Positions 1-12,839 are shown, counted from the first letter of the stretch. The stretch: 64,000 nucleotides of DNA from Cavia porcellus (GCF_034190915.1 NW_026947502.1:33510785-33574784); one strand, 5' to 3'. Numbers and translations: made by a program. The notes: generated from the sequence alone by a model not told the origin.

Positions 1-329
1 TCATTCTTTGTATCATTAGCATTTGGGAAAATGCCTGAAACTGTCACCATGAGACAAGCAATGTGTGGAAAACAGAAATGCAGTTTGGTGGAAATTAGAA
101 AGCAAAAATCATAAAGAGGAGGATTGAATGTTTCATTAAACATAAAGATGATGCTAAAAAATATTCTTTCTGACTTCAAGAGTTATAGGCACCGAAATGT
201 TATCATCAATTAGTACTTTTTCCAATGCTCTGTGGTGCAAAACCAATTACCTTGACAGTCACAGTCCTCGAAGCACCAAGTCCACTGATGTGGGCAGAGA
301 AAGAATCAATTTTGATACAAGCATATATT
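1..329. other. Unassigned non-coding stretch
   Basis: AT-rich sequence with no convincing ORF, RNA gene or repeat that I recognise. Confidence 0.4.
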
Positions 330-343
330 AAATCAGTACCAGT

Positions 344-575
344 ATGATACCCTTGAGGTTACAGACTGTCTTTTTTATGAACTTAACTAAATTTGATAGG
401 ATGGTATTTGTCTTGTATATATACACAAACATGCATACATATGTATACCTATTAATGTAATCTTTACCCTTCTTCCTTTTCTCCTTTCCATTATTCCAGT
501 TTTTCTTTCCTTTTGAGCACTTTCTTTCCCCTTCATTTTCAAAATATCTATTGTACAAAGACTTATATCTAGAAC
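344..575 (-). mobile_element. L1 3'UTR fragment, inverted partner of the next feature
   Basis: Read on the minus strand this matches, by eye, the L1 3'UTR that is also present at 50281-50700 (minus) and in the 3'UTR of the half-L1 at 27400-27500. The shared landmark is a tract around 'aaagaaagtgctca' followed by a run resembling 'atgcatgtttgtgt'. It directly abuts a plus-strand piece of the same L1 type, and the two together are bracketed by a near-perfect 14-bp repeat (330-343 and 1252-1265, one mismatch). No A-tail is visible next to 343. Open frames of 127 and 95 codons here are shadows. Confidence 0.65.
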
Positions 576-1251
576 ATATAAAGAACTGAAAATCATCAGG
601 TCTCCCAAATTCAAGACCCAATTCAAAAATGGGCAGCTGAGATGAACACACAGTTCTGAGATGAAGAAATACAAATAGCAGATAAATATATGAAGAAATG
701 TTCAACAACACTGATCATTTGAAAAATACAAATTAAAACAACACTGAGACTCCATTTCACCCCAGAAAGAATGGCTGGTATCAAGAAATAAACCATTAAA
801 AAGTGTTAGTGGGGAAAAAGGAACCCTTCTCTACTGTTGGCCAGAGTGTAGAATGGTATAATGCTGGTGGAAATCAGCATGGAGCTTCCTCAAAAAACTA
901 GAATTGGGGGTCCCATTCAATCCAGCTATTCCCCTTCTGAGTATTTTTCTAGAAGAATTTAAAACATCATGCCACAGTGATATATGTGCACTCATGTTTA
1001 TAGCAGCACTATTTGTAATAGCTAATTATTGGAAACAATCTAAATGCTCATCAATCACAGAATGGATAAAAAAGATGTGGTATTTTTATACAGGAGTATT
1101 TCTCAGCTATAAAGAAGGATGCATTTGAGGTTTTTATAGGGAAATGGATGCAACTTGAGACCATAGTCATAAATGAAATAAATCAAAGTCACATGTGTAA
1201 ATATTGTATTGTCGCCCTAGTGTAAAAAAACTGAAAGAGTAATAAAATTCA
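576..1251 (+). mobile_element. L1 ORF2 end plus proximal 3'UTR fragment
   Basis: Plus-strand L1 sequence. It carries the conserved end-of-ORF2 block about a failing build with 'tctactgttgg', a 'cctcaaaaaacta' block, the 'cagcactatttgtaatagc' block and an 'aatggataaaaaa' block typical of mammalian L1 3' regions. It ends near the point where the inverted piece at 344-575 begins in the L1 consensus order. Reading frames are disrupted; this is a dead copy. Confidence 0.75.
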
Positions 1252-1265
1252 AAATCAGTCCCAGT

Positions 1266-2339
1266 TTTAAAAAGCAACTGGTAAGCATGTGTTTGTTCAT
1301 TCATTCATATATGTATTCATTCAGCCATGCCAGTATACACTATGTGAGGCAAGGGGTCTAGAGATAGGTGCCTGGAGAATTTGCTGTGGGCTATGCCCAT
1401 GGCTAGACTTACTTACGGTCTGCAGGTGGGTTGTGTCAGAAACCCAAATAGGAAGCAGAAGTACCAAATATTGATAGAGCCTGTATTTCAATAAAAGTGG
1501 GCAACAAAGATGGCAGAGATAGATGAAGAATAGAAAGGAAGAGGAGGAAAAAAGCAATTATCATTTTATTGGGATGACCATTATATTAGTGTTTACATGG
1601 TTTATCTTAAAAGATTTCATGTGGCAGGATATTATTACTCATATATGAACTAAAGAGAATTGTGACTTAGAAATACTCAAAAGTTTAACGGCCTGGGACC
1701 AAGGCAATCACTGGATACCTGCTGAACTTCAGACATCTTATTTTATGCCAGAGTTGAGGTGTTAGAAGTGAGCAGAGAGAACGCTTTGGTTTTAGAATTT
1801 TGCAGATTTTGTCAAGGTGAGAAGCCATTATCATACACACTTTTAATTTTGAAAATTCAAACTCTTCATCAAATACTAAGACAGAAGGTAAGGAGTATGG
1901 AGATGGTGTTGACTTTTCTGGTGTGGAACTGGGATGGGAAATTCAGATAAAGAAGGCTCTGAAATTTCAGAACTGAAATCTGAACATGCTAGGGAAGGTT
2001 TCCTGCAGGAGACAGGGCTTGCTGTGGGCTTAAAAAGTAGGACACGAGCCAAAGGAAGAACACGGAAATCCCATGAAGGTAGAGGACTAATGAGCAAATA
2101 AAACCAATATGCCATCTCCTGGAAAGCTAATATTGTACCTCTCTGTACCTCTGTCCAGCTTGAGGTAAGGAAACCAAGCACTAACCCTTTGCAGGCTGCA
2201 CCCTAAAGGTGGGATGTTCTGTGGAGTTTGGAATTTGCAGTCACTGGTAGACAAGGAAAGACTGAGCACCTGCTCTATCGTGTGCACTTGCGAGCCCACA
2301 TTTTTAGAATATGCACAGTGAGATTTTCTTAGTTTTGAC
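1266..2339. other. Unassigned non-coding stretch
   Basis: No recognisable gene. Around 1990-2060 a purine-rich stretch ('gggaaggtttcctgcagg') resembles an ancient mammalian interspersed repeat also seen near 10-10.8 kb, but I cannot delimit it. Short ORFs here have no recognisable protein features. Confidence 0.35.
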
Positions 2340-3430
2340 AAATGCAGCTTTAAAAAAGTTATTAGTACATGTAGGTTATACAGATTAGTGGGGTTTATAA
2401 TGGCAGATTTGTACATATGCATAACATATTTTAATCATTCCATCACCTCCTTGCTCCAACCTCCTTCCACCTAGTTTCACAAGTCTTTTAAGGGGGGTTA
2501 ACGTGTGTAGTGTTTTCTGATCATGTTGATGCCACCCTTGCCTGCCCTTATACTTTGTCTCCTTCCCCACTTTGCATCCTTTTGTCTAGTAATAATTTCC
2601 CTTCTACTCTCCTGTCATTGGTTTTAGCTTCTACATATGTGGGAGAATATGAAATATTTGCTTTTGTGACTATGGCTTACTTCGCTCAGTATGATCTCCA
2701 GATCTGTGCATTTTTCTATGAATGACAAAATTTTGGGTTTTTTTATGGCTGGATAAAAAATCTGGGTGATAATACATGTGCTTTATATGTATATACACAG
2801 AGTCTGTCAAAAATGTATGTTTACTTTGGAAAAGAATTATTTTTTATCAACAGATAGTGTTACCCACATATGGGGGACCCTATAAGATGTCATATGTCAT
2901 AAATAACCCACTACACTATCAACATTTAGATAAGAAATTGAAAGTGTATGCACATCAAGTTCAATAACCAAGGTTATCCAACAGCAGTTCACAGTACTCA
3001 TAAATGTTTGGAGGCTAATGCTCAGTACTTCAAGCATCTCTTGTACTTGGCCAAAGATGATAACTTGCAATAAACTCATGATATATGGAAAAAATAGTAT
3101 TAAAATATTTATACATGTTTATATATATATATATTTCACAAAAAATTTATACACACTTCAGGAAAAGAAAAAAATATATATATATGTTCACATCTTTATT
3201 CATCTGTTGATAAGTACCTAAGCTGGGTTGGTATCTTGGCTAGTGTGCCATGGAAAACATGCATTCTGCATACTGTTTACTGTGGCACAATACACAATAT
3301 GATTACCAGTTGCTCCAGTTATAACACAAGTGGATAAACTGGAAATTATATTTTTAGTTTTTTGAGAAAGCTCTATACTGATTTTCAATTCACCCCAACT
3401 GCCAGTCACAGGTATCTGAAGCTCCTTTAA
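2340..3430 (-). mobile_element. Old L1 3' region fragment
   Basis: Minus-strand L1. The plus strand reads the complement of the L1 3' region in order: 'cttacttcgctcagtatgat' near 2679, a 'catctttattcatctgttga' block near 3190, and a 'tttttgagaaagctctatac' block near 3358. It is interrupted by low-complexity TA and TATA runs at about 3120-3185 and is heavily mutated. Confidence 0.6.
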
Positions 3431-3861
3431 GAACCGTAGCTTTGGAAAAGGGTAAATCAAAAGGTGAGGGGTAGGGGACATAGAGAATACCACTTCTTCT
3501 CTGGCTGTTACTCTCTCTTCCTGTCTTGTAGATTCATTTCCATGAATTGTAGTTCTCCTCTATCACTGGTTGAGTATACCAATAAACACATTCAGGGTCA
3601 GAAATCTTGGTTCTGTCTGAATGTGGTTAGGGACATGGACAGGACAGCCAAAAGTTAAGGGTAGAATGGAGGATTTGGGGACTGTGTATGCATTCTTAAT
3701 TTTAGGTTTAATCATAGCTAAGGCATAAGAACTAATTCATTTTATGACCACTGACGTAGCACAAACTTCCTCTTGTTCCTGACAGGAAAGCATGTTGGGG
3801 TCAGGGCTGTGGGATGTCCTACACAGATCAGAGACATGTGACTAGAAAGAGGAGCACTAGT
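3431..3861. other. Unassigned non-coding stretch
   Basis: Nothing recognised. A 64-codon frame at 3464-3658 shows no domain or compositional sign of being a gene. Confidence 0.35.
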
Positions 3862-4250
3862 AAGTCTGTTTTCTGTTGCTATAAAGAATACAAGAGTGTG
3901 GGTAATTTATATGGACAATATTTTATTTTGGCTCACGATTCAGGCTGAGCATAGTGCCAGCATCTGTTGTCTTCTAGAAAGTGAGGGCCTCGAGCTGCTT
4001 CAACTCATAGTAGAAAATGGAAGGGCAAGCACGTACATAGGAAGAAAAGAACATGAGAGATGGCCTTGTGTCATAACCTTCTGCTATTTCCCTGTAGCTA
4101 ATTCAGTCCTGAAAACTGAAAACTCAGAAGAATGCAATAATTCATTCCTGATGACTCCACTGCCAGGACCATCACTTCGCACCAGGCCTCTCCTTCTAAC
4201 ACTGCCACACTGAGACCAAATCTCACCCTGAGTTTTGATGGAAACAAACT
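3862..4250 (-). mobile_element. MaLR-type LTR (MST/THE1-like), minus strand
   Basis: The plus strand starts with the complement of a MaLR LTR end ('ctgttgctataaagaatac' followed by 'gggtaatttat'), continues with a 'ggctcacgattcaggctg' block, and ends with a 'ccaaatctcaccctgag' block that complements the LTR start. No internal retroviral sequence is attached, so it is probably a solo LTR. Confidence 0.6.
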
Positions 4251-4424
4251 ATAGCAAGGAAACAGTTGAATTTTCTAGTAGAATTTTCTGTGATAGTTGA
4301 TGTGAATGTCAATGGCAGATGCTCTATAAATGCAATCAATGCTAAAGATCTCAGCTCTGGCAGGAATGGCAGTAACTCAGGTGACATAGCCCTAGTGTTT
4401 ACAGGTAGGCAGGACTGTTGAGGC

Positions 4425-4797
4425 ATCCTAGAGCTGAGACCTAAAATGTCCCCTCAGGGTCTCATGTGTTTGGAAGGTGATTGGATCTTAAGGGTACTGT
4501 ACTCATCCATGGACTGGTCCATTGAGTTTCAGGAACTGTGGCATTTGGTTGGAGGTAGGTCACCAAGGGTGTGACCTGAAAGAGTATAGTTTGTTCCTGC
4601 CTCCTCTCTCCTCTGTTTTCTGACTGCATGAGGTGAACAGTCTTATTCCACCAGCCCCTGCACCATCCTGTTTCTGTCTGGGAGCCAGCCAATCGTAGAC
4701 TGAAAACCATGAGCAAAAATAACCCTCTTCTCTTTTCAGGTTGCAGGTGTTGTGTATTTCATCTTAATAATGAGAAAATGACTAAGACAAAGTAGAA
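4425..4797 (+). mobile_element. MaLR-type LTR, plus strand
   Basis: Plus-strand LTR with the order expected for rodent MaLR elements: 'gggtctcatgtgtttgga', a 'ggaggtaggtcacca' block, 'gaggtgaacagtctta', then 'agactgaaaaccatgagc' next to a weak polyadenylation context, and a terminal 'gactaagaca'. It lies 175 bp from an oppositely oriented MaLR LTR at 3862-4250. Confidence 0.65.
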
Positions 4798-7700
4798 AAT
4801 GTATTGATATATTGCGACTTAGACAAATCACATGCATTCTTAGGAGCAAATGGATAGCTTCTAAGACTTTGATAAAGCAAGACACTTCTTTCATCCTTTC
4901 CGTCAATTCTTGTATAGTAAGGGAACTGACTTGGCATAGGCTGGGGTTGGGTAAGGCAGGCGGGAATCTATGCTTTTTTTTTTTCACTAACATCTTTTAT
5001 ATCTTAGATGTCTTCTTAAGTAGCAGAATTTCATTTTGAGATACTCTTGATTCTCTACATAGTTTTTCCTTTGGCCTTGCTGTCAGTCAGTTTTGTAACT
5101 CCTAATAAGAGTAGCCTTAACTCCACTTGTGACAGGAGCAACTACCATTGAGATAACCCTCAGGCACTGTGTCTGTTAGCTAATGCCAAACACATGGCAA
5201 ATGTGCCAGATTCTCATTGGATTAAGCAGAATCTTCTAACAGGTACCTCAGAGACAAAAAATAAAAAATAAGGGCTCTCATTCACCTGAGTAGATGTATC
5301 CTTTCCTTTTCCCAAGATTATGAAATATTTACCTGTAGCTAAGACATCATAAGTAATAAAATGAATCAGTGGTACCATTCTGCTTTTAGAGAGCTAATTA
5401 TCTTTATAAAATGTCCATCTAGGACTGTACTTAGATACGTTAGAAAAAAGTCAACATTATTAATAAAAAGTCAAGTAAGTTTTCAATTTTAGCTATTGTG
5501 CTATTCCTTTTCTATATTTACTGATAAAATCGGTAGTGGCTTAGAATAAAACCAGAAACATGCAGGTGGTTAGGAGATAGAAGGAGGAAAAGAAAAACAA
5601 ATCACTTGTTAGGAATGGGTGGGAAATATCAGTTAGAGAATGGACAGGATAAATCAATATTTTTGTGTGTGATGTAATCAATCTTTCCTGCTGCTATGAA
5701 CTAGGAAGTCAAAATCTTGAATTATGTATTAATTCAAATCTATTTATTTGAAAAGTATTGGTACAAATTCTTTAGCCATTCTTTTGTAGAAAAGCATCTA
5801 CATAAATAGTACTTACTTTGATACAACTATTAAATATTTTTAAAAGTTGATTCTCTATTTAACATAATAATCAAAATGATTTCCAGAGAAGCTAAAAGTT
5901 TACATATAAGCATTTATGCCAAAAAGCACTTAAAGAAAATATTGAGATTAACTTCGGATAGAACAAGGGTTTCCAAGTGTTACTTCAAAGAATAAACCCA
6001 CAAAAGAGGTGAGGAGAGGGAAAGTGGAACTATGTATATTAAATTATTTCTAAAAATCCTCCATACAGAGCACCTTGTCCACAAATCTAAAAGGGAGATG
6101 TATGAACTGGGAAAATCTCTTCAGCTTATGACAAAAGTCAGATTTGGGGAGAATTAACTTAAAAAGCAATTCAAACAGCTAATAAGTGTACAAAATATAT
6201 TCAGCTCAACTAGTCAAATAAAAAATAGTGAAATGGCAAATTTTTTAATAAAAAAAATACCAAGGCAGGTGGACTTAGAGCCACTAGTCCTAAGGAAGTC
6301 TTTCTGGGTCACAAATTTGACTGTATGTTTCAAATGTGGTACATCAGGTGATGTATCCTAGGGAAAAATGACAGCAATAGTCTGACGCCTGCTGTACTCT
6401 TACTGTGTACAGTGTTTGGTACCAAGCCTTCTTCGTTTTTTCCTTCTTTGTGTTTGCTTTGAATTTACCTTCTTTGTTTCACTTAATGGTCACAACCATC
6501 TTTTAACACATGGACTCTGTGTTCTTATTTTTTTGTTTGTTTAAAGAAAGGTAAGGTCACCTACATTTTATAGAAAGTTAGAAAATGAATTAGTGGTTAG
6601 TATTTAGGTACTGTTTTAATTTTTAAAATATTAAAATGTCTTAAAAGCCCGAGAGAGGAATTTGTTAAATTGTATCACACTTATACTATGAAATTCAATC
6701 ATCTTGACATTCAAAATAATGATATAGAATATTTCTGACACATAAGGATGTTTGTGATGTATTTTATGTGAGAAAATGGGGTTATGAGAGTATACAATAT
6801 CATTTCATTTTTAAGGAAAAGTATTCGCATACTTCCCTGTGTAAATATGGGCACATTTTTATGTCTGCACGTATATATATCAAAATGACTTAGATTTATG
6901 CTGGAGAGTAGATTATGCATGGCACTTCTTTCCTTCCCTTTGTTTCTCTGTTTTTCTCTATGGAGCTGTGTTACTACTTACTTAAGATGTGAGATTACTA
7001 CTCCTCAATCTTACTCTCTGAAATCTTTTTTGCAAAATAGAGCAAAATAAGTTAACAGTTGTTTATTCTTATCTGAGTTTGAAAATAGAAGATTCAAAAG
7101 CAGTACACTCAATGAATAATTAAAAAAGGAAGCTCAGGAGAAACAGGTCTTATCTGTACTCTCTAAATATTTTCTTGGCGCCCAGTGAGGAAAAACTGAT
7201 GAACAGCACAGGAAGATCGATCGTCAGGGCTGCGTTGCTTTATAAACAATGTAAAGAAGGCTCCCTGCAGCTGAATTGCTTAGTCGTTTACCTCCATCAT
7301 TTGTCCCAACAAAGATTCTAAATTTGAGGTACGGTGGGTACATGGATAGGATTCAGGGGTCTATGAACTGGAGTAGCAGGATGCTCCATTTTTATTTTGA
7401 CTAACATCTGGCTGCAAATTAGAATTTCCTTCATCTACAAATGTAGGCTATGAACCACCATTGGCAGCACCTGTAACGCTGTAACCAATGGAAAGTGCAA
7501 ATATTTTCATATCACATTACGAATGTTTATGTTTATTATTACTTGAAAGTATAGTACCGATTAGATTTGTCCTTTGGTTTTAATGTTTAATGTAATGCTA
7601 ATGTACATACACTATCATATCATGTCTTTTTAAAAATATTTTCTTAACCATCTCTCATTATTATTGGATACTTTGGAGTCCTATATGTCTTAATTTTGTG

Positions 7701-8415
7701 TGTTTTAAAAATGTGGCTGTAGAAAAGGGTTGATAGACTGTGCCAGTATGCCTTAGCATAGGACAAGTTAAGGGGCTGTGATCCAAGATCTGTGCCTAAG
7801 ACATTTGGAGGAAGTTGAAACATACCTCCAGCTCTCTGAAGTCCCCCATGCAGCCTCTGGCCCTCAGCCACACGTGGGTCACAGAGCTTGTTGCAAGAGC
7901 TTGAGTACAGTGGCTGCACACAGTAGACACTTCAGTATATCTGTTATCTTCTCTTCTCTCTCTCCTTTACCTGCTTTAGTGGTGGCCTGTAGGAACCACT
8001 GTCCTCAAGCCAGTTAAGATGTGATACACTACTAACTGACAATTTTTACAATAACCATTTGTTTATTTAATGAGCCTGTTTGTGTGAACAAATGACCCAT
8101 TCAAACATCTGCTGGTGCACATCAGTTATGATGTGATCCTTGGAGGTGCAAACCAATCCTCCCCGTGTACTCCTAGAGAGTCCCATATGACAGGAGAAAA
8201 GGAGGTGCACACAATCTCCTCAGAAAGTGAGAAATGGAAGGAGCATTTGAGTTTGATTTTGGGGTGTGGTCGCACATGTATTTTTGGGAGGCAAGAATTC
8301 TACCACTAAACCACCAATGCCTCCTTACATGTTTTTTTAGCATCTCTCGGTCCACCTAGTTTTGATTTATAGGAGTCTGAAAATTCGTGTCGTTCTTATA
8401 AAAAAGCATCAACAA
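4798..8415. other. 3.6-kb unassigned non-coding stretch
   Basis: Mostly AT-rich unique-looking DNA. I see no ORF above about 90 codons, no CpG cluster and no recognisable recent repeat. Faint tRNA-SINE relic sequence may exist around 8265-8320 ('tttgggaggcaagaattcta', 'ccaccaatgcct'), but it is too degraded to call. Confidence 0.35.
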
Positions 8416-8544
8416 GGGGCTGGGGGTTTAGCTCAGCGGCATAAGCACCTGCCTTGAAAGCAGGCAGTTGTGAGTTCGATCCCCGGTACCGATAAAAAGG
8501 AAAAAGACCAAAAAAAAAAAAAAAAAAAAAAAAAGCATCAACAA
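8401..8544. repeat. Target-site duplication pair around tRNA SINE
   Basis: The 15-bp sequence 'aaaaagcatcaacaa' occurs at 8401-8415 and again at 8530-8544, exactly flanking the SINE. A perfect repeat indicates a fairly recent L1-mediated insertion. Confidence 0.85.
8416..8529 (+). mobile_element. tRNA-derived SINE (ID-type), young copy
   Basis: Body starts 'ggggctgggggtttagctca' and has a Pol III A box ('tagctcagcggcat') and B box ('gagttcgatcccc'), a tRNA-like anticodon arm, then a unique tail 'taccgataaaaagg' and a poly-A run. Copies of the same family lie on the minus strand at 18.1, 22.0, 42.8 and 53.2 kb. It is not a tRNA gene: the 3' part runs into the A-rich tail and no acceptor stem can pair. 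Confidence 0.9.
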
Positions 8545-9993
8545 AAACATACACACTGTACCAGCCCTTTTCACCGCTACATCCCCAACCTGCCACTGAC
8601 AACGCGTAGTGGGTGTTGAATTGCTGTTTGCTGAGAACTGAAGACGTATGTGTACCGGTTTGCCAAAAACCTTCATATCTGTCACTGATTGCAGTAGCTA
8701 TCAAAGTCAGGCTCAAGAAACACTTAGACTGCTGAATGGAGATTCTGAGACTAATCCCAATCAACTGAGTCAAAATCTCTAAGATAAGGTCTGAGAAACT
8801 TGAGCTGTTAACAAGTTCTCTCTCTTCCTTTCCGATTCACATCCCTGGTGATTCTTATGCACATAAATTTTGAGAATTATGACCGTATAAAGTCCTCACA
8901 AAAGTCCTATAAACAAAACAGCACAGACAATGTTAGGCCATTAGAGTAATTAGGAAAATGAATGTAACTGGTTTTGTTTAAGATGATATAGCATGGCAAG
9001 TGATAAGGGTATTGTTCAGAGAGAGGCAGCTATGCAGAGAGGGAGCAATGCAAACAGAATTTCTGCTAGTCAGAACCAGTGAATTCATGCACAGAGAACA
9101 GAAATACAGTGTGGGGATGCAGGCGGGCAGGTAGCCCGGGAGAGGTCTTGCAATTACTACTCAAAGGGGTGCAATGACTTCAGCAAGGAAAAAGGTATTA
9201 GGTAGGAGAAAGAGAAATTATTATTGATTCTCATTATTTGTAGATTCCATATTTGCCAGTTCATCTCCTTATTAAATTTATTTGTGACCCTAAAATCAAT
9301 ACTCAGATTGCTTTCACTTATACTCACAGACATGTGCACATTTTCAAAAAATTCAATCAGTCCAACACTCACATTCCCTACTAAGATTGAAGAAAACAAT
9401 ACTCTGCTTTGTTGTTGAGGCTGTCACACTGGAAGCAAGTGTCCTATTATAGTCTCTTTAGTGGTGACAGTTTGATTGACATATTTTGCATGTTTTGGGT
9501 TATGCTTTATAAAATGACCCTCAAGCACAGTGCTAAGAGGGTGCTGTCCAAGGTTCCTAAGAGCAAAATGGCTGCAATGGGGCTCCAGAGAAATACATGT
9601 TTTAGTTGGGCATGAATTATTATGCTACTGGCCATGAGTCCAGGATCAGCCAGTGAAGTGTACTAAAGGCCATATCTTTACCATGTGTGCAACTGCAATT
9701 TTTTTTTCCGATAAGCATACACATTCACACCTTCACACGTAGATCGGCATATGGAAATACTGTAATCAGAGACTCATAGAAGGCTGACTCTGTATTTTCC
9801 TAGGAATGATGGTTCAGTGTTCATTATTTCAGTAACATGCATAATGGAGTAACATGAATAATAAGAATCACCTGGAAGAATCCACTTAGTGCCTCTGTGC
9901 TTCATGGCTGGACTATTAACCACTGTTATAACAGTACCAGTATGTTTGTCATAGTCTATAGGGCAAAAAGTAGAACAGGCTACTGAGGCTTAG
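8545..9993. other. Unassigned non-coding stretch
   Basis: No recognisable gene or repeat. Small ORFs of 64-80 codons on both strands at 9157-9615 overlap one another and look incidental. Confidence 0.35.
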
Positions 9994-10800
9994 ATGATCC
10001 AAAGGCACTCTGAAAGAAATTCTGAACACTACTTTATGATAGATATTTCAGTGTCAGAACTATCAAGATTCCTTTATACTGCTGGGATGGGTAGGAAAGG
10101 AAGAGAGAGATTTTGCAAGATAATCCCAAAATGTCAAGTCCTACTGACCAGGAGGATGGTGGTGCCACTAGGAAGAAGAATAGACTATGAAAAAACGTGT
10201 GCACTTAGCATGTTGATTTTAGGTAGAAATACAGACCTGGTGTTAGCTACAGATTTGGAAGTCATCCACAAAGATGTTGTAGGACAGGATGAGACACAAG
10301 CTGCCTCTACCTTGATCTTGAAAAGTATTTACCTTAAAAGAGTGAAGGCAAGAAAAGAAAGGAAACAACAAGAAATCACAATCAGAAGCAGGTTAAGCCT
10401 AGAGAAACTAGAGGATAATGGGTACAAAAGTGAATTTTCCAAAAAGGTGACAAGGAGATAGTCCATGGTGTGAGACACTCAAAAAAGGTCAAACAGGGTA
10501 AAAACTAAGAAAAGGTCACTGCATTTTTTGATAGAATGTCACTGGTGACCTTTGGAAGAACAGTTTCTGTGGCTGCTAGGGATTAAAAGAGAGAAATACA
10601 GAGCAAGTTCTTAGGAAGTAGAGACTGCAGGTACAGATGGTCCTCTCATATGCAAATTTCTGGAGGGATAAAGAGGTGGTAGCTGGGAGAAAAGGTGGGA
10701 ATGATCCTGGAGACAAGGAACCAGGGACCATGAAGAAAGGGGAGGAAAGAGAAAATGTGTTTTCAGAACATAAAAGGGATTAAAAGATGAGCAACAGCCC
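9994..10800 (+). repeat. Ancient mammalian interspersed repeat (family name uncertain)
   Basis: Several blocks match, in order, a purine-rich repeat that is common in mammalian genomes: 'aggaggatggtggtgccact' near 10151, 'agatttggaagtcatccaca' near 10251, 'gtcactggtgacctttgga' near 10537, and 'aaagaggtggtagctggga' near 10669. A 155-codon open frame at 9994-10461 falls within this repeat and is therefore not a credible gene. I do not name the family because I am unsure of it. Confidence 0.5.
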
Positions 10801-11754
10801 ATTTTTTCCTTGGAAAGGGCAGATATTTCTTCTTTTTGAGATAATGTGTATCTTGCATATGCTGACCTATACAGACAGGGAAATCTAAATTTTCAAGTTT
10901 AAACCTAAGCCTGTTAAATGTATTCATCTGAGAAGATAAAAACTGACTAAACTGCAAAAAAGATTGAGATACCTACTATTCATATTTTCAGTCTCAGAGG
11001 CGGCGTGTTAGGACATCAACAATCCTGTTTGGAGATTGTCTAGTTATTTAAGGAAATAGTACTTTGAAGAAATAGGCTATTATTTTAAAACAGGTACAGT
11101 TGCTGGGCTACTTCTAAAAAGTTACAACCTAGAAATCTTGCTGAATCTGCTTCTGCCATTAATAATAACTACTAAAGCTGGCATTTTCAGGCAGACACTG
11201 TGCTTATGTTCTTTACAAATAAAACAGAAAACACTGAAATCTCTCAATGAGGTCTAATGTTGCCCATTTTCTGTACTCATCAAGAACACTTTTATCTGTA
11301 GATGCTGCAGAAGCAAACTGTAGCCAGGTTTATGTTAACTTGTCACAAAGCTACAAATTAATAAGACCTGACTGCCTACTTCTGCGAGCAGGCTGGACCT
11401 GAATGCCCTTAATTGCCCTGCCTGTGGGCATTGGAATGTGGGCCGTGTGATGTTAATGTGTCTCGGTGATAAAATGCTTCCAGACACAGAACATTCTGAA
11501 CGGTTTGTTCCCCAGGAAATGCTGTGTAGAAGCTGATCGGTAATAGCAGCTCACTTGGCAGAACCTAGTGGTTTGAATTGAGATATTAAAGTTTGATATG
11601 TTAGGGAAGGCACTGTATACCGGCTCTAGCTGATAGCTGTTACTGTTCCCGGGCCCAGAAGGAAACTGCCCCCCACCATTTGATACCCTTGTACAGTAGC
11701 CTCTTGCCTGATCTCTTGGTACCTAGTGTCCCCCTAGCATCACCTAGAAGGAGG
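10801..11754. other. Unassigned non-coding stretch
   Basis: No recognisable gene, RNA or repeat. Confidence 0.35.
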
Positions 11755-11845
11755 TCAGAGCTGGCTTCCAATCTCAACAAAGTTGGTATCTGGTGATGCA
11801 AGTTTAGGCCACTTACCTGTAAAATGGGTACACAGACTTGTTTTG
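11755..11845 (+). repeat. Possible MIR fragment
   Basis: Contains 'ccacttacctgtaaaatggg', which resembles the MIR block that ends in a 'ctgtaaaatggg' motif, preceded by a degraded match to the upstream part. Short and old. Confidence 0.45.
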
Positions 11846-12149
11846 AGATGCAAACACAAGCTGTCTGCATGATGCCCAGCAGACTGAGCAGACAATGCTT
11901 GCTGCTGTCATTTAGCACTATGTGGTATGTTATATGCTAAGAAACAATACTTACAACTTTTAATTTATTTTTCCAATCAGATTCCAGTACCATGTGCTTA
12001 TTATGACAAATTCAGCAATATAGAAGTGTATCTTTCCCTTCCAGCACACTGTCCATGCCCCAGAGCTTCATGGGTGTCTCCCATGCCTTTCTCTTTCCTT
12101 CCACTAATGCATACATAAATATCAAGGACTGTTTCTCCTAAGATTTTGT

Positions 12150-12241
12150 TTTGTTTTGTTTGTTTTTGGTATCAGGAATCAAACTCAGGACCTTGAGCTT
12201 TCCAGGTAGACGCTGTGCTGCTAGGATATATCCCCAGCCTA
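12150..12241 (-). mobile_element. tRNA-derived SINE (ID-type), minus strand, old copy
   Basis: Poly-T-rich start (complement of the A-tail), 'ttttggtatcaggaatcaaa', then the complement of a B box and A box, ending 'tatccccagcc'. Flanking 'ctcctaag' at 12135-12142 and 12242-12249 is a candidate target-site duplication. More diverged than the 8.4-kb copy. Confidence 0.7.
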
Positions 12242-12464
12242 CTCCTAAGTTTTTGTTACATTTTTGTCATTGTTGTATAAAATTAGAGCCATACTGTTCT
12301 TAGATTTGCTCTCTTTTCATAAATATCTCTCTAGTGATTCAGTAGCACAGTTTTTCTTGAAGAGCTACATGATATCCTAAACAACTTATTGACATGATAA
12401 GTACACACTGTAAATTATATCACTGATTCAGTCAGACTCCCATTGACAAATTGTCAGGCTACTT

Positions 12465-12812
12465 TTGACAGTTAACCTGGATTATCAACTTGATTGGTTG
12501 GAGATCTGCCTAGGGAATTAGTGAAGAACATTTATAGGTATGTCAGTGTGGACCATGGAGATGTGATTTTGGGTAGTATATCTCTGTTCTCTCATCTCTC
12601 TCCCTGTGACACTATCCCATTGTTATGTTTCTCAGCTACCAGGCACTGAGCAGCTTTGTGTCATAGCCCTTTTGCTGTGAAGTTCTTTCCTTGGCACCAG
12701 TTGATCATGGACTGAACCCTTTGAAGTCATGAGCTAAATAAAGCTCTCCTCCTTTAAGTTGTGTATGTCAGAATTTTGATCATAGGAACAAAATTCTGAC
12801 CACTATACTACC
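12465..12812 (+). mobile_element. MaLR/ERVL-type LTR, plus strand
   Basis: Starts with a 'ggattatcaacttgattgg' block, carries 'atcatggactgaaccctttg', 'catgagctaaataaagctct' (polyadenylation signal within aataaa) and a terminal region with 'gtcagaattttgatca'. The same LTR layout appears, complemented, at 35680-36105. Confidence 0.6.
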
Positions 12813-12839
12813 TATAGTTCTGTTACCGTGGCACAAATG

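Noticed and set aside
8419..8490. tRNA gene candidate
   Set aside because: A and B boxes are present but there is no acceptor-stem pairing; the sequence continues into an A-rich tail with flanking duplications, so it is a SINE.
9994..10461. 155-codon open frame on the plus strand
   Set aside because: Overlaps an ancient interspersed repeat with several matching blocks; the translation has no recognisable domain.
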